Shown: piece by piece, positions 57,413 through 64,000 of the stretch | Position numbering within the stretch: position 1 is the first letter of the stretch | How the letters are laid out: every line of letters begins with the position of its first letter | Assembly (NCBI GenBank): GCA_017644005.1 | Contig: JAEPMJ010000001.1 | Location: forward strand, 1,240,001-1,304,000 | Source: Rhizobiaceae bacterium | GTDB lineage: Bacteria > Pseudomonadota > Alphaproteobacteria > Rhizobiales > Rhizobiaceae | DNA: 64,000 bases | Reading direction: 5' to 3' | Notes under the pieces: model-generated | What the model saw: only the letters and a program-made list of their open reading frames with translations | Database searches by the model: none | What the model was told of the DNA's origin: nothing | Program-made: the position numbers and the translations under genes

Positions 57413-57472
57413 CAATTCGGTCACGGTCTCATTGCCTCGGCTTGGGCCCTCTTGCGGCCCGTTAACAAGCAA

Positions 57473-57503
57473 AAACCCGCGCCGGCCCAGCCAGCGCGGG
57501 TTT
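57473..57503 (-). terminator. terminator or attenuator hairpin between rplT and pheS
   Basis: AAACCCGCGC (57473-57482) pairs fully with GCGCGGGTTT (57494-57503) around an 11-nt loop and, on the minus strand, runs into TTTTTGC. It stands 38 bp after rplT and 60 bp before pheS. A further repeat TTCCCAA/TTGGGAA begins before it and could compete. It may end the infC-rpmI-rplT unit or attenuate pheST. Confidence 0.75.
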
Positions 57504-57541
57504 CCCAAATCAGATTTTCGAATGCTTGGGAAGGCGCTAGC

Positions 57542-57943
57542 TTAAGCTACAGCGCTTTCAAAAGCGTTCGGCGTGGTGTCTTTCAGATAGGCGAGCGCGG
57601 TCTTGGCCTGCGCAACGATCGCCGCGAAAGCCTGCGGTTCGTGGATCGCCATGTCGGAAAGCACCTTGCGGTCGATCTCGATGCCGGCCTTGTTGAGGCC
57701 GTCGATCAGACGGCCATAGGTGAGGCCGTGTTCGCGCGCCGCGGCGTTGATGCGCTGGATCCACAGGGCGCGGAAATTGCGCTTGCGGGCCTTGCGGTCG
57801 CGGTAGGCGTACTGCATCGACTTTTCGACCGCCTGCTTGGCGGTGCGGATGGTGTTCTTGCGGCGGCCGTAGAAACCCTTGGCCTGACCGAGAACCTTTT
57901 TGTGCTTGGCGTGGGCGGTAACGCCTCTTTTTACGCGTGCCAT
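57542..57943 (-). CDS. rplT: 50S ribosomal protein L20
   Basis: A 133-aa protein, needed early in 50S assembly. [20 protein letters not shown] and [20 protein letters not shown] are the family start; [20 protein letters not shown] follows. Length is normal with a short C-terminal extension ([13 protein letters not shown]). It lies 36 bp after rpmI. Confidence 0.98.
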   Translation of the reverse strand: MARVKRGVTAHAKHKKVLGQAKGFYGRRKNTIRTAKQAVEKSMQYAYRDRKARKRNFRALWIQRINAAAREHGLTYGRLIDGLNKAGIEIDRKVLSDMAIHEPQAFAAIVAQAKTALAYLKDTTPNAFESAVA

Positions 57944-57979
57944 GTCATGATCTCCTTAAAAGCTCGGTTCCGTAGCGGC

Positions 57980-58189
57980 TCAGAGGCCGCCGCCGTTGGG
58001 CAGATAGTTCTTGACGACCTTGCGGGCGTCCGGCTCAGCCAGAACCATCATGCCGCGCGCGTCGCGGATGAACTTGTTGGAACGCTTGATCATGCCGTGG
58101 CGCTTGCCCTGTGCAGCAACCTTGACCTTGCCGGTCCCGGTGATCTTGAAACGCTTCTTGGCAGAAGACTTGGTCTTCATCTTGGGCAT
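57980..58189 (-). CDS. rpmI: 50S ribosomal protein L35
   Basis: A 69-aa basic protein: [20 protein letters not shown] at the start and [20 protein letters not shown] in the middle are the L35 signature. GGAG stands 9 bp upstream. It is followed by rplT; infC is 241 bp upstream, an unusually wide gap that shows no gene. Confidence 0.98.
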   Translation of the reverse strand: MPKMKTKSSAKKRFKITGTGKVKVAAQGKRHGMIKRSNKFIRDARGMMVLAEPDARKVVKNYLPNGGGL

Positions 58190-58430
58190 TTTGCTGTCTC
58201 CGTTTTAGGCGCTCACGCCAGTCCGCTATGCGGACGGCTCCGCGAGGGCGCCGGATCGCCGGCGGCGGCCAGTCGACCGCTTCTCGCTTCGCTCGTGGCT
58301 TTTGTGAGCTTAAGCATTAAGAACCGCCACGGCATGCCCTGCCGGACGGTTCGGAACGCGGCCTTATATCGATGCGTCGTGAAAAGCGCAACAGGCCGTG
58401 ATTGTGATTCTGCGTCAAAGGCGGGCGGCG

Positions 58431-58967
58431 CTATTTCGGCGCCAGCACCATCATCATCTGGCGGCCTTCGAGCTTCGGCTCGGCTTCCACCTTGGCGATC
58501 TCTCCGACTTCCTCGCGCACGCGGTTCAGCAACTGCATGCCAAGTTCGAGGTGGGCCATCTCGCGGCCACGGAAACGCAGCGTGAGCTTGACCTTGTCGC
58601 CCTCATCGAAGAACCGGCGCACCGCCTTCATCTTCACCTCATAATCATGGGTGTCGATGTTGGGACGCATCTTGATCTCTTTGATGTCGATGGTCTTCTG
58701 CTTCTTGCGGGCCTCGGCAGCCTTCTTCTGACCCTGATATTTCAGCTTGCCAAGATCGGTGATCTTGCACACCGGCGGCTGCGCATTGGGTGAAATCTCG
58801 ACAAGATCGAGACCAGCGTCATCGGCCATGTTGAGCGCTTCGTCGATTTCGACGACGCCCCGATTGTTGCCTTCCTCATCGATGAGCTGAACCCGCGGAA
58901 CACGGATATCGCGATTTGCGCGCGGTCCTTCCTTGACCGGTGCGGCGGCTTTGAATGGTCTGCGAAT
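58431..58967 (-). CDS. infC: translation initiation factor IF-3 with ATT start codon
   Basis: Keeps 30S subunits free and proofreads start codons. The 178-aa product begins at ATT (58967-58965), with AAGGAG 9 bp upstream, and continues [20 protein letters not shown], then [17 protein letters not shown]; the C-terminal domain has [16 protein letters not shown]. No ATG stands near the true N-terminus; the first in-frame standard start is 35 codons upstream and gives an unrelated peptide. An AUU start lets IF-3 reject its own mRNA, the known autocontrol of infC. Confidence 0.95.
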   Translation of the reverse strand: MRRPFKAAAPVKEGPRANRDIRVPRVQLIDEEGNNRGVVEIDEALNMADDAGLDLVEISPNAQPPVCKITDLGKLKYQGQKKAAEARKKQKTIDIKEIKMRPNIDTHDYEVKMKAVRRFFDEGDKVKLTLRFRGREMAHLELGMQLLNRVREEVGEIAKVEAEPKLEGRQMMMVLAPK

Positions 58968-59172
58968 GGTCGTTGTCTCCTTCTGCCGTTGACCCAGTAT
59001 CGCTTGAGCGCCCGTGCATCGCCGAACGCAAGGCGCGCAATGTGGTAGCGGCGCCGCGCAAGTCAATAGCATAGTTTGCTGTCGGAATCATTATTTCGGG
59101 CCGGGTGGGCCATAAACATGGCTCTTCACCGGCACGGCCGAACATGCGATAGCCGCTGCCGGAGGCTTCAGC

Positions 59173-59946
59173 ATGAATCCCGAACAGAGCGAAACCATCA
59201 AGGTCGGCGGCAACGCCATCGCCGTCAGGTACCGGGTGGGCAAGGCCCCCGGACTGGTGTGGCTCGGCGGCTACAAATCAGACATGGCCGGCACCAAGGC
59301 AGACACGCTTGACGCATGGGCGGGCGAAAACGGGCTTGCTTTCACCCGTCACGACTATTCCGGCCACGGCGTGTCGGGCGGCCGCTTCGAGGACGGAACG
59401 ATTTCACGCTGGCTTGATGAAAGCCTCGCCGTGTTCGAACGGTTCACAAGCGGACCGCAGATCCTTGTAGGCTCATCGATGGGCGGCTGGATCGCGCTGA
59501 GGATGGCGCAGGAACTCGCAAAAGCCGGCAGGAGCGATCGGCTGGCGGGCATGCTGCTCATTGCACCGGCGCCCGATTTTACATCGGAACTCATGGAGCC
59601 GGAGCTGACAGAGGCACAGCGCCGCGAGCTCGATACAAAGGGCTATCTGGAAGAGCCTTCTGAATATTCCGACGAACCCAATGTCTACACAAAAGCGCTT
59701 TTCGAGGACGGGCGGAAAAACCGCGTCCTGACCGGTGTCGTCGATACGCATTGCGCAGTGCACATCCTGCAAGGCAAGTCCGATCCCGACGTACCGTACA
59801 CACACGCGCAGAAGCTGGTGGAGCATCTTTCCGCCGACGATGTGACGCTGACGCTGGTACGTGACGGCGACCACCGGTTGTCGCGGCCGCAGGACCTGGC
59901 ATTGCTTACGCGTACGGCCCGCAACCTGGTCGAGCTTTGCAACTGA
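59173..59946 (+). CDS. alpha/beta hydrolase, ABHD10-like
   Basis: A 257-aa serine hydrolase. The oxyanion-side segment WLGGYKSDMAGTKADTLDAW, the nucleophile elbow ILVGSSMGGWIAL and the late GDHRLSRPQDL (His) and GKSDPDVPY (Asp) complete the triad. The pattern is close to mammalian ABHD10, an acyl-protein/glucuronide esterase of mitochondria; the bacterial substrate is not known. BenE-like gene starts 2 bp after its stop. Confidence 0.88.
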   Translation: MNPEQSETIKVGGNAIAVRYRVGKAPGLVWLGGYKSDMAGTKADTLDAWAGENGLAFTRHDYSGHGVSGGRFEDGTISRWLDESLAVFERFTSGPQILVGSSMGGWIALRMAQELAKAGRSDRLAGMLLIAPAPDFTSELMEPELTEAQRRELDTKGYLEEPSEYSDEPNVYTKALFEDGRKNRVLTGVVDTHCAVHILQGKSDPDVPYTHAQKLVEHLSADDVTLTLVRDGDHRLSRPQDLALLTRTARNLVELCN

Positions 59947-59948
59947 CG

Positions 59949-61103
59949 ATGCGCCTTTCGATCCCGGCGGCAGCGCTGGTCGCCGCCATCGTCGGCTTCG
60001 GTGGAACGCTGGCGCTCATCATCGCCGCGGCCGATGCACTCGGCGCAACGCGCGAGCAGACCGCGAGCTGGGTGACGGCAGTCTGTCTGGCGCTGGCGGT
60101 GGAGACGGCATATCTGTCGTGGCGCACGAAGATGCCTGTGGTGACCGCCTGGTCGACTCCGGGTCTGGCGCTGCTTGCGGCGGCTGGGGGCTTCACCATG
60201 AACGATGCCGTGGGAGCCTTCATCATGGTTGCCGCGCTGCTGATCGTGACCGGAACGATCCGGCCGCTGTCACGCCTTGTCGGGCGCATTCCGGCCTCGC
60301 TTTCCTCGGGTATGCTGGCCGGTATTCTCGTTTCGTTTGCGATAGGCGCGGTCAAGGCAGCCGGGTCCGACCCGCTGCTGGTTCTGCCTCTGGCAGCCCT
60401 GTTTTTCGTCGTCAGGCTCATCAATCCCGCACTTTCGGTGCTTTCGGTACTGGTGGCCGGCGTTGCGTTTGCCTGGGCGCTCGGCCGGGTGGACGCTTTT
60501 CCCGAACCTGAGCTTTCGACGCTCATCGTCACCGAGCCGCGCTTCACGCTTGCCGGCTTCTTCGGCCTGGCGTTGCCAATCTACCTGGTGACGATGGCGT
60601 CGCAGAACCTTGCCGGTATCGCGGTGCTGAAGGCATCGGGCTATGAACCGCCATCCGGACTGCTGGTCTGGTTTACCGGCGCAGTCTCGCTGCTTTCAGC
60701 GCCTTTCAACGCCGTGACAACGAACCTGGCAGCCATTTCGGCAGCGATCTGCACTGGTCCGGACGCGCATCCCGATCCTGCGGAACGCTGGAAAACAGGG
60801 CCGTTCTATGCCCTGTGGTATCTGATATTTGCCGTGTTCGGCGCTTCGCTGGTGGCGCTGTTCGACGCCTTGCCGCCGCAGCTCATCATTCTGGTCGCCG
60901 GGCTGGGCTTGCTCGCGCCGCTTGCCAACGCGCTGACGATGGCGCTCGGCGACGCCGGATTGCGCACCGCCGCGGTGGTCGCTTTCGCCGTCACCGCGTC
61001 GGGCGTGACCATTGCCGGAATCGGCTCCGCATTCTGGGGCCTGATGGCCGGGCTGATAGTGGCAGTACTTGATTCAGCCGGAAAATACTTTCAAAAACAA
61101 TAA
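59949..61103 (+). CDS. benzoate/H+ symporter BenE family transporter
   Basis: A 384-aa membrane protein with about 11-12 hydrophobic segments. The family part TAWSTPGLALLAAAGGF and QNLAGIAVLKASGYEPP are present. BenE transports benzoate in Acinetobacter, but no benzoate catabolic genes are in the window, so the substrate here is unproven. Start at 59949 lies 2 bp after the hydrolase stop, so both are one unit. Confidence 0.9.
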   Translation: MRLSIPAAALVAAIVGFGGTLALIIAAADALGATREQTASWVTAVCLALAVETAYLSWRTKMPVVTAWSTPGLALLAAAGGFTMNDAVGAFIMVAALLIVTGTIRPLSRLVGRIPASLSSGMLAGILVSFAIGAVKAAGSDPLLVLPLAALFFVVRLINPALSVLSVLVAGVAFAWALGRVDAFPEPELSTLIVTEPRFTLAGFFGLALPIYLVTMASQNLAGIAVLKASGYEPPSGLLVWFTGAVSLLSAPFNAVTTNLAAISAAICTGPDAHPDPAERWKTGPFYALWYLIFAVFGASLVALFDALPPQLIILVAGLGLLAPLANALTMALGDAGLRTAAVVAFAVTASGVTIAGIGSAFWGLMAGLIVAVLDSAGKYFQKQ

Positions 61104-61210
61104 CTTGGTCGATTTGTTCGAATCCGTCATTGAAACGGACGAAACCCGTTCCCATTTCGAATTCATGCAGCCACGACCGGCTGCCCAGCACTGACAGGGA
61201 ACGGGTAACG

Positions 61211-61657
61211 ATGACCAATTCCGCATTGATACGTCCTGCCTGGACGCCAGCCACCATCGCGCTGATGGTGATCGGCTTCATGGTGTTTTGGCCGCTCGGC
61301 CTTGCCATGCTCGCCTACATTCTGTGGGGCGACCGCCTCGACGGATTCAAGCGCGATGTGAACAAGGCCACCGACGGCATGTTTGCCAACTGCCGCCGCG
61401 GACACTTCCGCGGGCATGCTCGCACCGGCAACGTCGCTTTCGACGACTGGCGCGCGAAGGAACTCGAGCGAATCGAGGAAGAGCGCCGCAAGCTCGACGA
61501 GATGCGCGAACAGTTCGACGACTATCTGCGCGAGCTGCGCCGGGCCAAGGATCAGGACGAGTTCGACCGCTTCATGGCCGAACGCTCCAAGTCCACCCCA
61601 GCCACTACTTCGAAGAAGAAGAAAGACGGCAAGGGCGAAGGCCTGCTCGACGACTGA
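61211..61657 (+). CDS. DUF2852 domain-containing protein
   Basis: A 148-aa protein with one hydrophobic segment (residues about 14-36, ALMVIGFMVFWPLGLAMLAYI) followed by ILWGDRLDGFKRDVNK and a charged, coiled-coil-like part (ELERIEEERRKLDEMREQFD, then DYLRELRRAKDQDEFDRFM). The family is widespread in Rhizobiales and of unknown function. The Lys-rich end (SKKKKDGKG) is cytosolic by the positive-inside rule. An intrinsic terminator follows. Confidence 0.92.
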   Translation: MTNSALIRPAWTPATIALMVIGFMVFWPLGLAMLAYILWGDRLDGFKRDVNKATDGMFANCRRGHFRGHARTGNVAFDDWRAKELERIEEERRKLDEMREQFDDYLRELRRAKDQDEFDRFMAERSKSTPATTSKKKKDGKGEGLLDD

Positions 61658-61684
61658 ACGTCAAAACTCCAGTCATGATGAAAG

Positions 61685-61707
61685 ACGGCGCCGCAGGGCG
61701 CCGTTTT
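61685..61707 (+). terminator. intrinsic terminator after the DUF2852 gene
   Basis: ACGGCGCC and GGCGCCGT are perfect 8-bp arms around GCAG, followed by a T tract. It starts 27 bp after the DUF2852 stop and ends 40 bp before the next start. Confidence 0.9.
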
Positions 61708-61747
61708 TCGTTGGAGGCATGGCCCGCGAATCGCCTAGATTGGCCCG

Positions 61748-62494
61748 ATGAGTTTCGCGTTCCTGCGCCAGAAGAAACCCGAGCCGCTGACGCGCGACCA
61801 TGAGGTCGCCGGACGCACTGTGCCGCTCAGGATCGTTGAAAACGACCGCGCCACGCGACTGACGCTGCGCATCGCCGCCGGCGGTACCGGACTGCGCATT
61901 ACCGTCCCACCCGGTGTATCCATCCGCGAAGTGGACCGGTTTCTGGAGCGCAATCGCGGCTGGCTGGAGCAGCGGCTCGCCAAATTGCCCGATCAGCCGC
62001 AGGTGCGGCCGGGCATCAAGATACCGCTGCGTGGCGTGCCCCACCTCATCGTGCACGAACCCGGCAAGCGCGGCATGGCCGAAATCGGACAGACCAACGA
62101 CGGGCCGGTGCTCATCGTGCATGGCGACCGCCGCTTCCTGCAGCGTCGCGTCGCCGATTTTCTGAAACGCGAGGCAAAGCGCGAAATCGAGGCTTTGGTT
62201 GCCAAACATACGGCCGCTGTTGGCCGGCGCGCGAAATCGGTGCGCTTCAAGGATACGAGCTCCCGCTGGGGTTCATGCACGTCCGACGGCGCGCTCTCCT
62301 TCTCCTGGCGCATCGCGATGGCGCCAGGCACCGTGATCGACTACCTCGTAGCGCATGAAGTGGCGCATCTCATCGAGATGAACCACGGACCGAAATTCTG
62401 GAAGCTCTGCCGCGAGCTCTGCCCGCGCACCGACGAGGCGAAGGCCTGGCTGAAGCGCAACGGCCCGGCGCTTCAGGCAATCGGGTTCGGCTGA
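61748..62494 (+). CDS. YgjP-like (SprT-related) metallopeptidase
   Basis: A 248-aa protein. The zinc site HEVAHLIEMNHGPKFW (HExxH and a third His) is near residues 204-219; TSSRWGSCTSDGALSFSWR before it is the family mark (YgjP/DUF45). The N-terminal half binds substrate or DNA in related proteins; the function is not well known. Normal length, no signal peptide. It is convergent with the AI-2E permease gene after 7 bp. Confidence 0.93.
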   Translation: MSFAFLRQKKPEPLTRDHEVAGRTVPLRIVENDRATRLTLRIAAGGTGLRITVPPGVSIREVDRFLERNRGWLEQRLAKLPDQPQVRPGIKIPLRGVPHLIVHEPGKRGMAEIGQTNDGPVLIVHGDRRFLQRRVADFLKREAKREIEALVAKHTAAVGRRAKSVRFKDTSSRWGSCTSDGALSFSWRIAMAPGTVIDYLVAHEVAHLIEMNHGPKFWKLCRELCPRTDEAKAWLKRNGPALQAIGFG

Positions 62495-62501
62495 GGCGGG
62501 C

Positions 62502-63596
62502 TCAGCGCATCTCCGGGCTGCTCATGCCCGGCAGGATGTTGCGTGCAATCGCGATGGTAATCAGCAGTGCGGGAATGGCTATGAAGCCGCCGATCGGACC
62601 CCACAGCCACAGCCAGAACGCCAGTGCCAACAACACCAGAAACGGATTGAGCGTCATGGTGCGGCCAACGACCATCGGCGTCACAAACTGCGCTTCCAGA
62701 AAATTGACCCCCAGAAAAGCGAGCGGCGGCACGAGGCTCTGGCCAATTGTATCGCCAATTGAGAGACCCACGGCGAAGAGGATGACGGCCATGATGGCGG
62801 GACCGATATAGATGACGAAGTTCAGCAGGCCGGCAAGCGCCCCCCACAGAAGCGGCGAAGGCACGCCGACCAGCCACAGGACCAGCGAGACCGCGACGCC
62901 AAGGCCGGCATTGATCGCGGTGATCGACAGCAGATAGCGCGAAACGAGTGCCTCCACGTCGCGGAAGATATGCGCGACCCGCCAGCGCAATCTGCGATTG
63001 AAACAAACCCTCAGCAGGGCCGCGCGGATGTCGTTTCGCGTGGCAACAAAGAAATAGAGGCTCGCCATGAAAAGCAGGATTTGCGCCACGATCGCAGGCG
63101 CAAGAAAGGCGACATCCTCGACGCCCGCGCCCTCCTGCTCGACCTTGAGTGTCGAACCGGAACCACCAATCAGGGAGCCCATCTCCTCCTGAAGGTTCTT
63201 CAGCGCGTTGATCGGACCGCGCAGTTCGGCAAGGTGGATCTGCAGCCTGTTCCAGATCCGCGGCAGCTCACCGGCCCAGAACGAAAGCGGGCCCATCAGC
63301 GCAAGCGCAAGAACGCAGACGGCGGCGATAAACAGAAGCACAACCGCGGCCGACGACACCCAGCTCGCCGCGCCGCGCCGCTCCAGCCATGCCGCGGCCG
63401 GGCCAAGCATCAGGCCGACCGTGACTGCCAGCGCGACCGGCATGAGGATGAACGCGCCAGCGTGTAAGGCAAACACCGTACCGACAATTCCCAGTACGAT
63501 AACGGCGGCGTGAGCCCCGCGGGCAAGCAGAAGATCGATCTCGATCTTGAGCGGCAGGCGCGCGATGGGCGGGCGTTTGGTCTCGGGCTTCTTCAT
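62502..63596 (-). CDS. AI-2E family transporter (PerM/TqsA-like)
   Basis: A 364-aa membrane protein with seven to eight hydrophobic segments. The family pattern appears as ILLFMASLYFFVATRNDI, then GALAGLLNFVIYIGPAIMAV and TPMVVGRTMTLNPFLVLLAL. Members export autoinducer-2 or act as Na+/H+ antiporters; the substrate cannot be read. The start codon overlaps the stop of a short upstream frame (63593-63844), without a ribosome site. Confidence 0.9.
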   Translation of the reverse strand: MKKPETKRPPIARLPLKIEIDLLLARGAHAAVIVLGIVGTVFALHAGAFILMPVALAVTVGLMLGPAAAWLERRGAASWVSSAAVVLLFIAAVCVLALALMGPLSFWAGELPRIWNRLQIHLAELRGPINALKNLQEEMGSLIGGSGSTLKVEQEGAGVEDVAFLAPAIVAQILLFMASLYFFVATRNDIRAALLRVCFNRRLRWRVAHIFRDVEALVSRYLLSITAINAGLGVAVSLVLWLVGVPSPLLWGALAGLLNFVIYIGPAIMAVILFAVGLSIGDTIGQSLVPPLAFLGVNFLEAQFVTPMVVGRTMTLNPFLVLLALAFWLWLWGPIGGFIAIPALLITIAIARNILPGMSSPEMR

Positions 63597-64000
63597 TTGA
63601 CAGTTCGATTGAATGCGAATTGGGGCCGGATGACGGCCAATGCCGTGACTTCACGTGCCCAAACGCGGTTGTATCCACGTTTCATATCCGGACGTGCATT
63701 ATATTGAACACGTGATTCCTGAGCTTGATTGGCTTCGTCCTGGTTGTCGCGGCTCGTCGGGCGCCGCAAAGCGTACAGGACTTCTCCAAAAAACAAATGG
63801 GCCGCTACGCCGTCGGCAATCCTATATGCAAGTGGCCTCAACACCGGACTTTGAGGACGATTCGCTCGGCCGCGTGTGACTTTACCGCGAGCCGGTCGGG
63901 TCCTGTGTGCTTGCCTCGGGCCAGATCGTTCACCGGCATCTCAAGCGGTATGCGGCTGAATCTCGACACCGGCCCAAGCGCATTGTATTTGCTTGTCACA
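63597..64000. other. right-end stretch without a secure gene
   Basis: About 400 bp. A minus-strand frame (63593-63844) ends in an ATGA overlap with the AI-2E start but has low GC3 and no known relatives. A second minus-strand frame with its stop at 63838-63840 stays open to the window edge (53 codons) and may be the 3' end of a gene outside. Neither is supported well. Confidence 0.4.

Noticed and set aside
54274..58585. Plus-strand frames of 788 and 764 codons opposite pheT, pheS, rplT and rpmI
   Set aside because: Shadow frames; the minus strand carries well-conserved translation genes throughout.
63655..63879. Plus-strand frame of 74 codons near the right edge
   Set aside because: GTG start without ribosome site, no familiar motif, overlaps the other weak frames on the opposite strand.

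Overview
The window looks like a chromosomal segment of an alphaproteobacterium of the order Hyphomicrobiales (Rhizobiales), probably in or near the Mesorhizobium/Phyllobacteriaceae group. This rests on gene order (cmk-rpsA, dapB-gpmA-tRNA-Leu, pmtA-dnaJ-dnaK, pheT-pheS-rplT-rpmI-infC), on high GC with strong GC3 bias, and on alphaproteobacterial control motifs: a GTTC-N7-GTTC SOS box, CTTG-type heat-shock promoter, Zur-like boxes, and an ATT-initiated infC. These assignments come from reading motifs; no database search was run.

Layout. 1-2272 holds the 3' end of cmk and rpsA with a strong terminator. 2370-7517 is a zinc-uptake locus: an AztD/ZinT fusion and znuA on the minus strand, znuC-znuB-zur on the plus strand, with Zur-like inverted repeats at both promoters. 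7621-16921 is housekeeping: an NDUFA9-like dehydratase/oxidoreductase, a TauE/SafE permease, uppP, an FzlA-like GST-fold protein, queG, a YeeZ-like epimerase, mepA, glk, dapB and gpmA. A tRNA-Leu(CAG) lies at 17062-17146.

17346-32091 is an accessory surface-glycan region of about 15 kb directly downstream of the tRNA. The plus-strand run is acyl carrier protein, ketoreductase-like SDR, adenylation enzyme, polyprenyl-phosphate glycosyltransferase, formyltransferase and methyltransferase. The minus-strand run is WbqC-like protein, SMR/ArnE-like small transporter, DegT aminotransferase, RmlB-like dehydratase, beta-propeller glycosidase-like protein, left-handed beta-helix acyltransferase, a composite methyltransferase and a large GT-C-like membrane protein. 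Two more methyltransferases stand at its left end. Together they suggest a 4-amino-4,6-dideoxy sugar that is acylated or formylated and methylated, loaded on a lipid carrier, flipped, and transferred by a membrane enzyme. An adenylation/ACP/ketoreductase module may supply an unusual acyl group. This is the best candidate for an undescribed system in the window.

32170-43836 holds a sugar lactonase/dehydrogenase pair, a GGDEF-EAL protein with a degenerate GGDEF, a GT-C-like membrane protein divergent from a DPM1-like glycosyltransferase, gshB, an SOS-box-preceded comM/yifB, a transglutaminase-like peptidase, a PHA depolymerase and a DUF1330 protein. 43869-50390 carries pyrF, an FMN reductase, pmtA, dnaJ, an acyltransferase-3 protein and dnaK with a heat-shock-type promoter. 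50677-58967 has a Tat-exported PhoX phosphatase with a Pho box, a Gfo/Idh oxidoreductase, pheT, pheS, rplT, rpmI and infC. 59173-63596 has an ABHD10-like hydrolase, a BenE transporter, a DUF2852 protein, a YgjP-like metallopeptidase and an AI-2E family permease. No transposase, integrase, rRNA or CRISPR array was seen.
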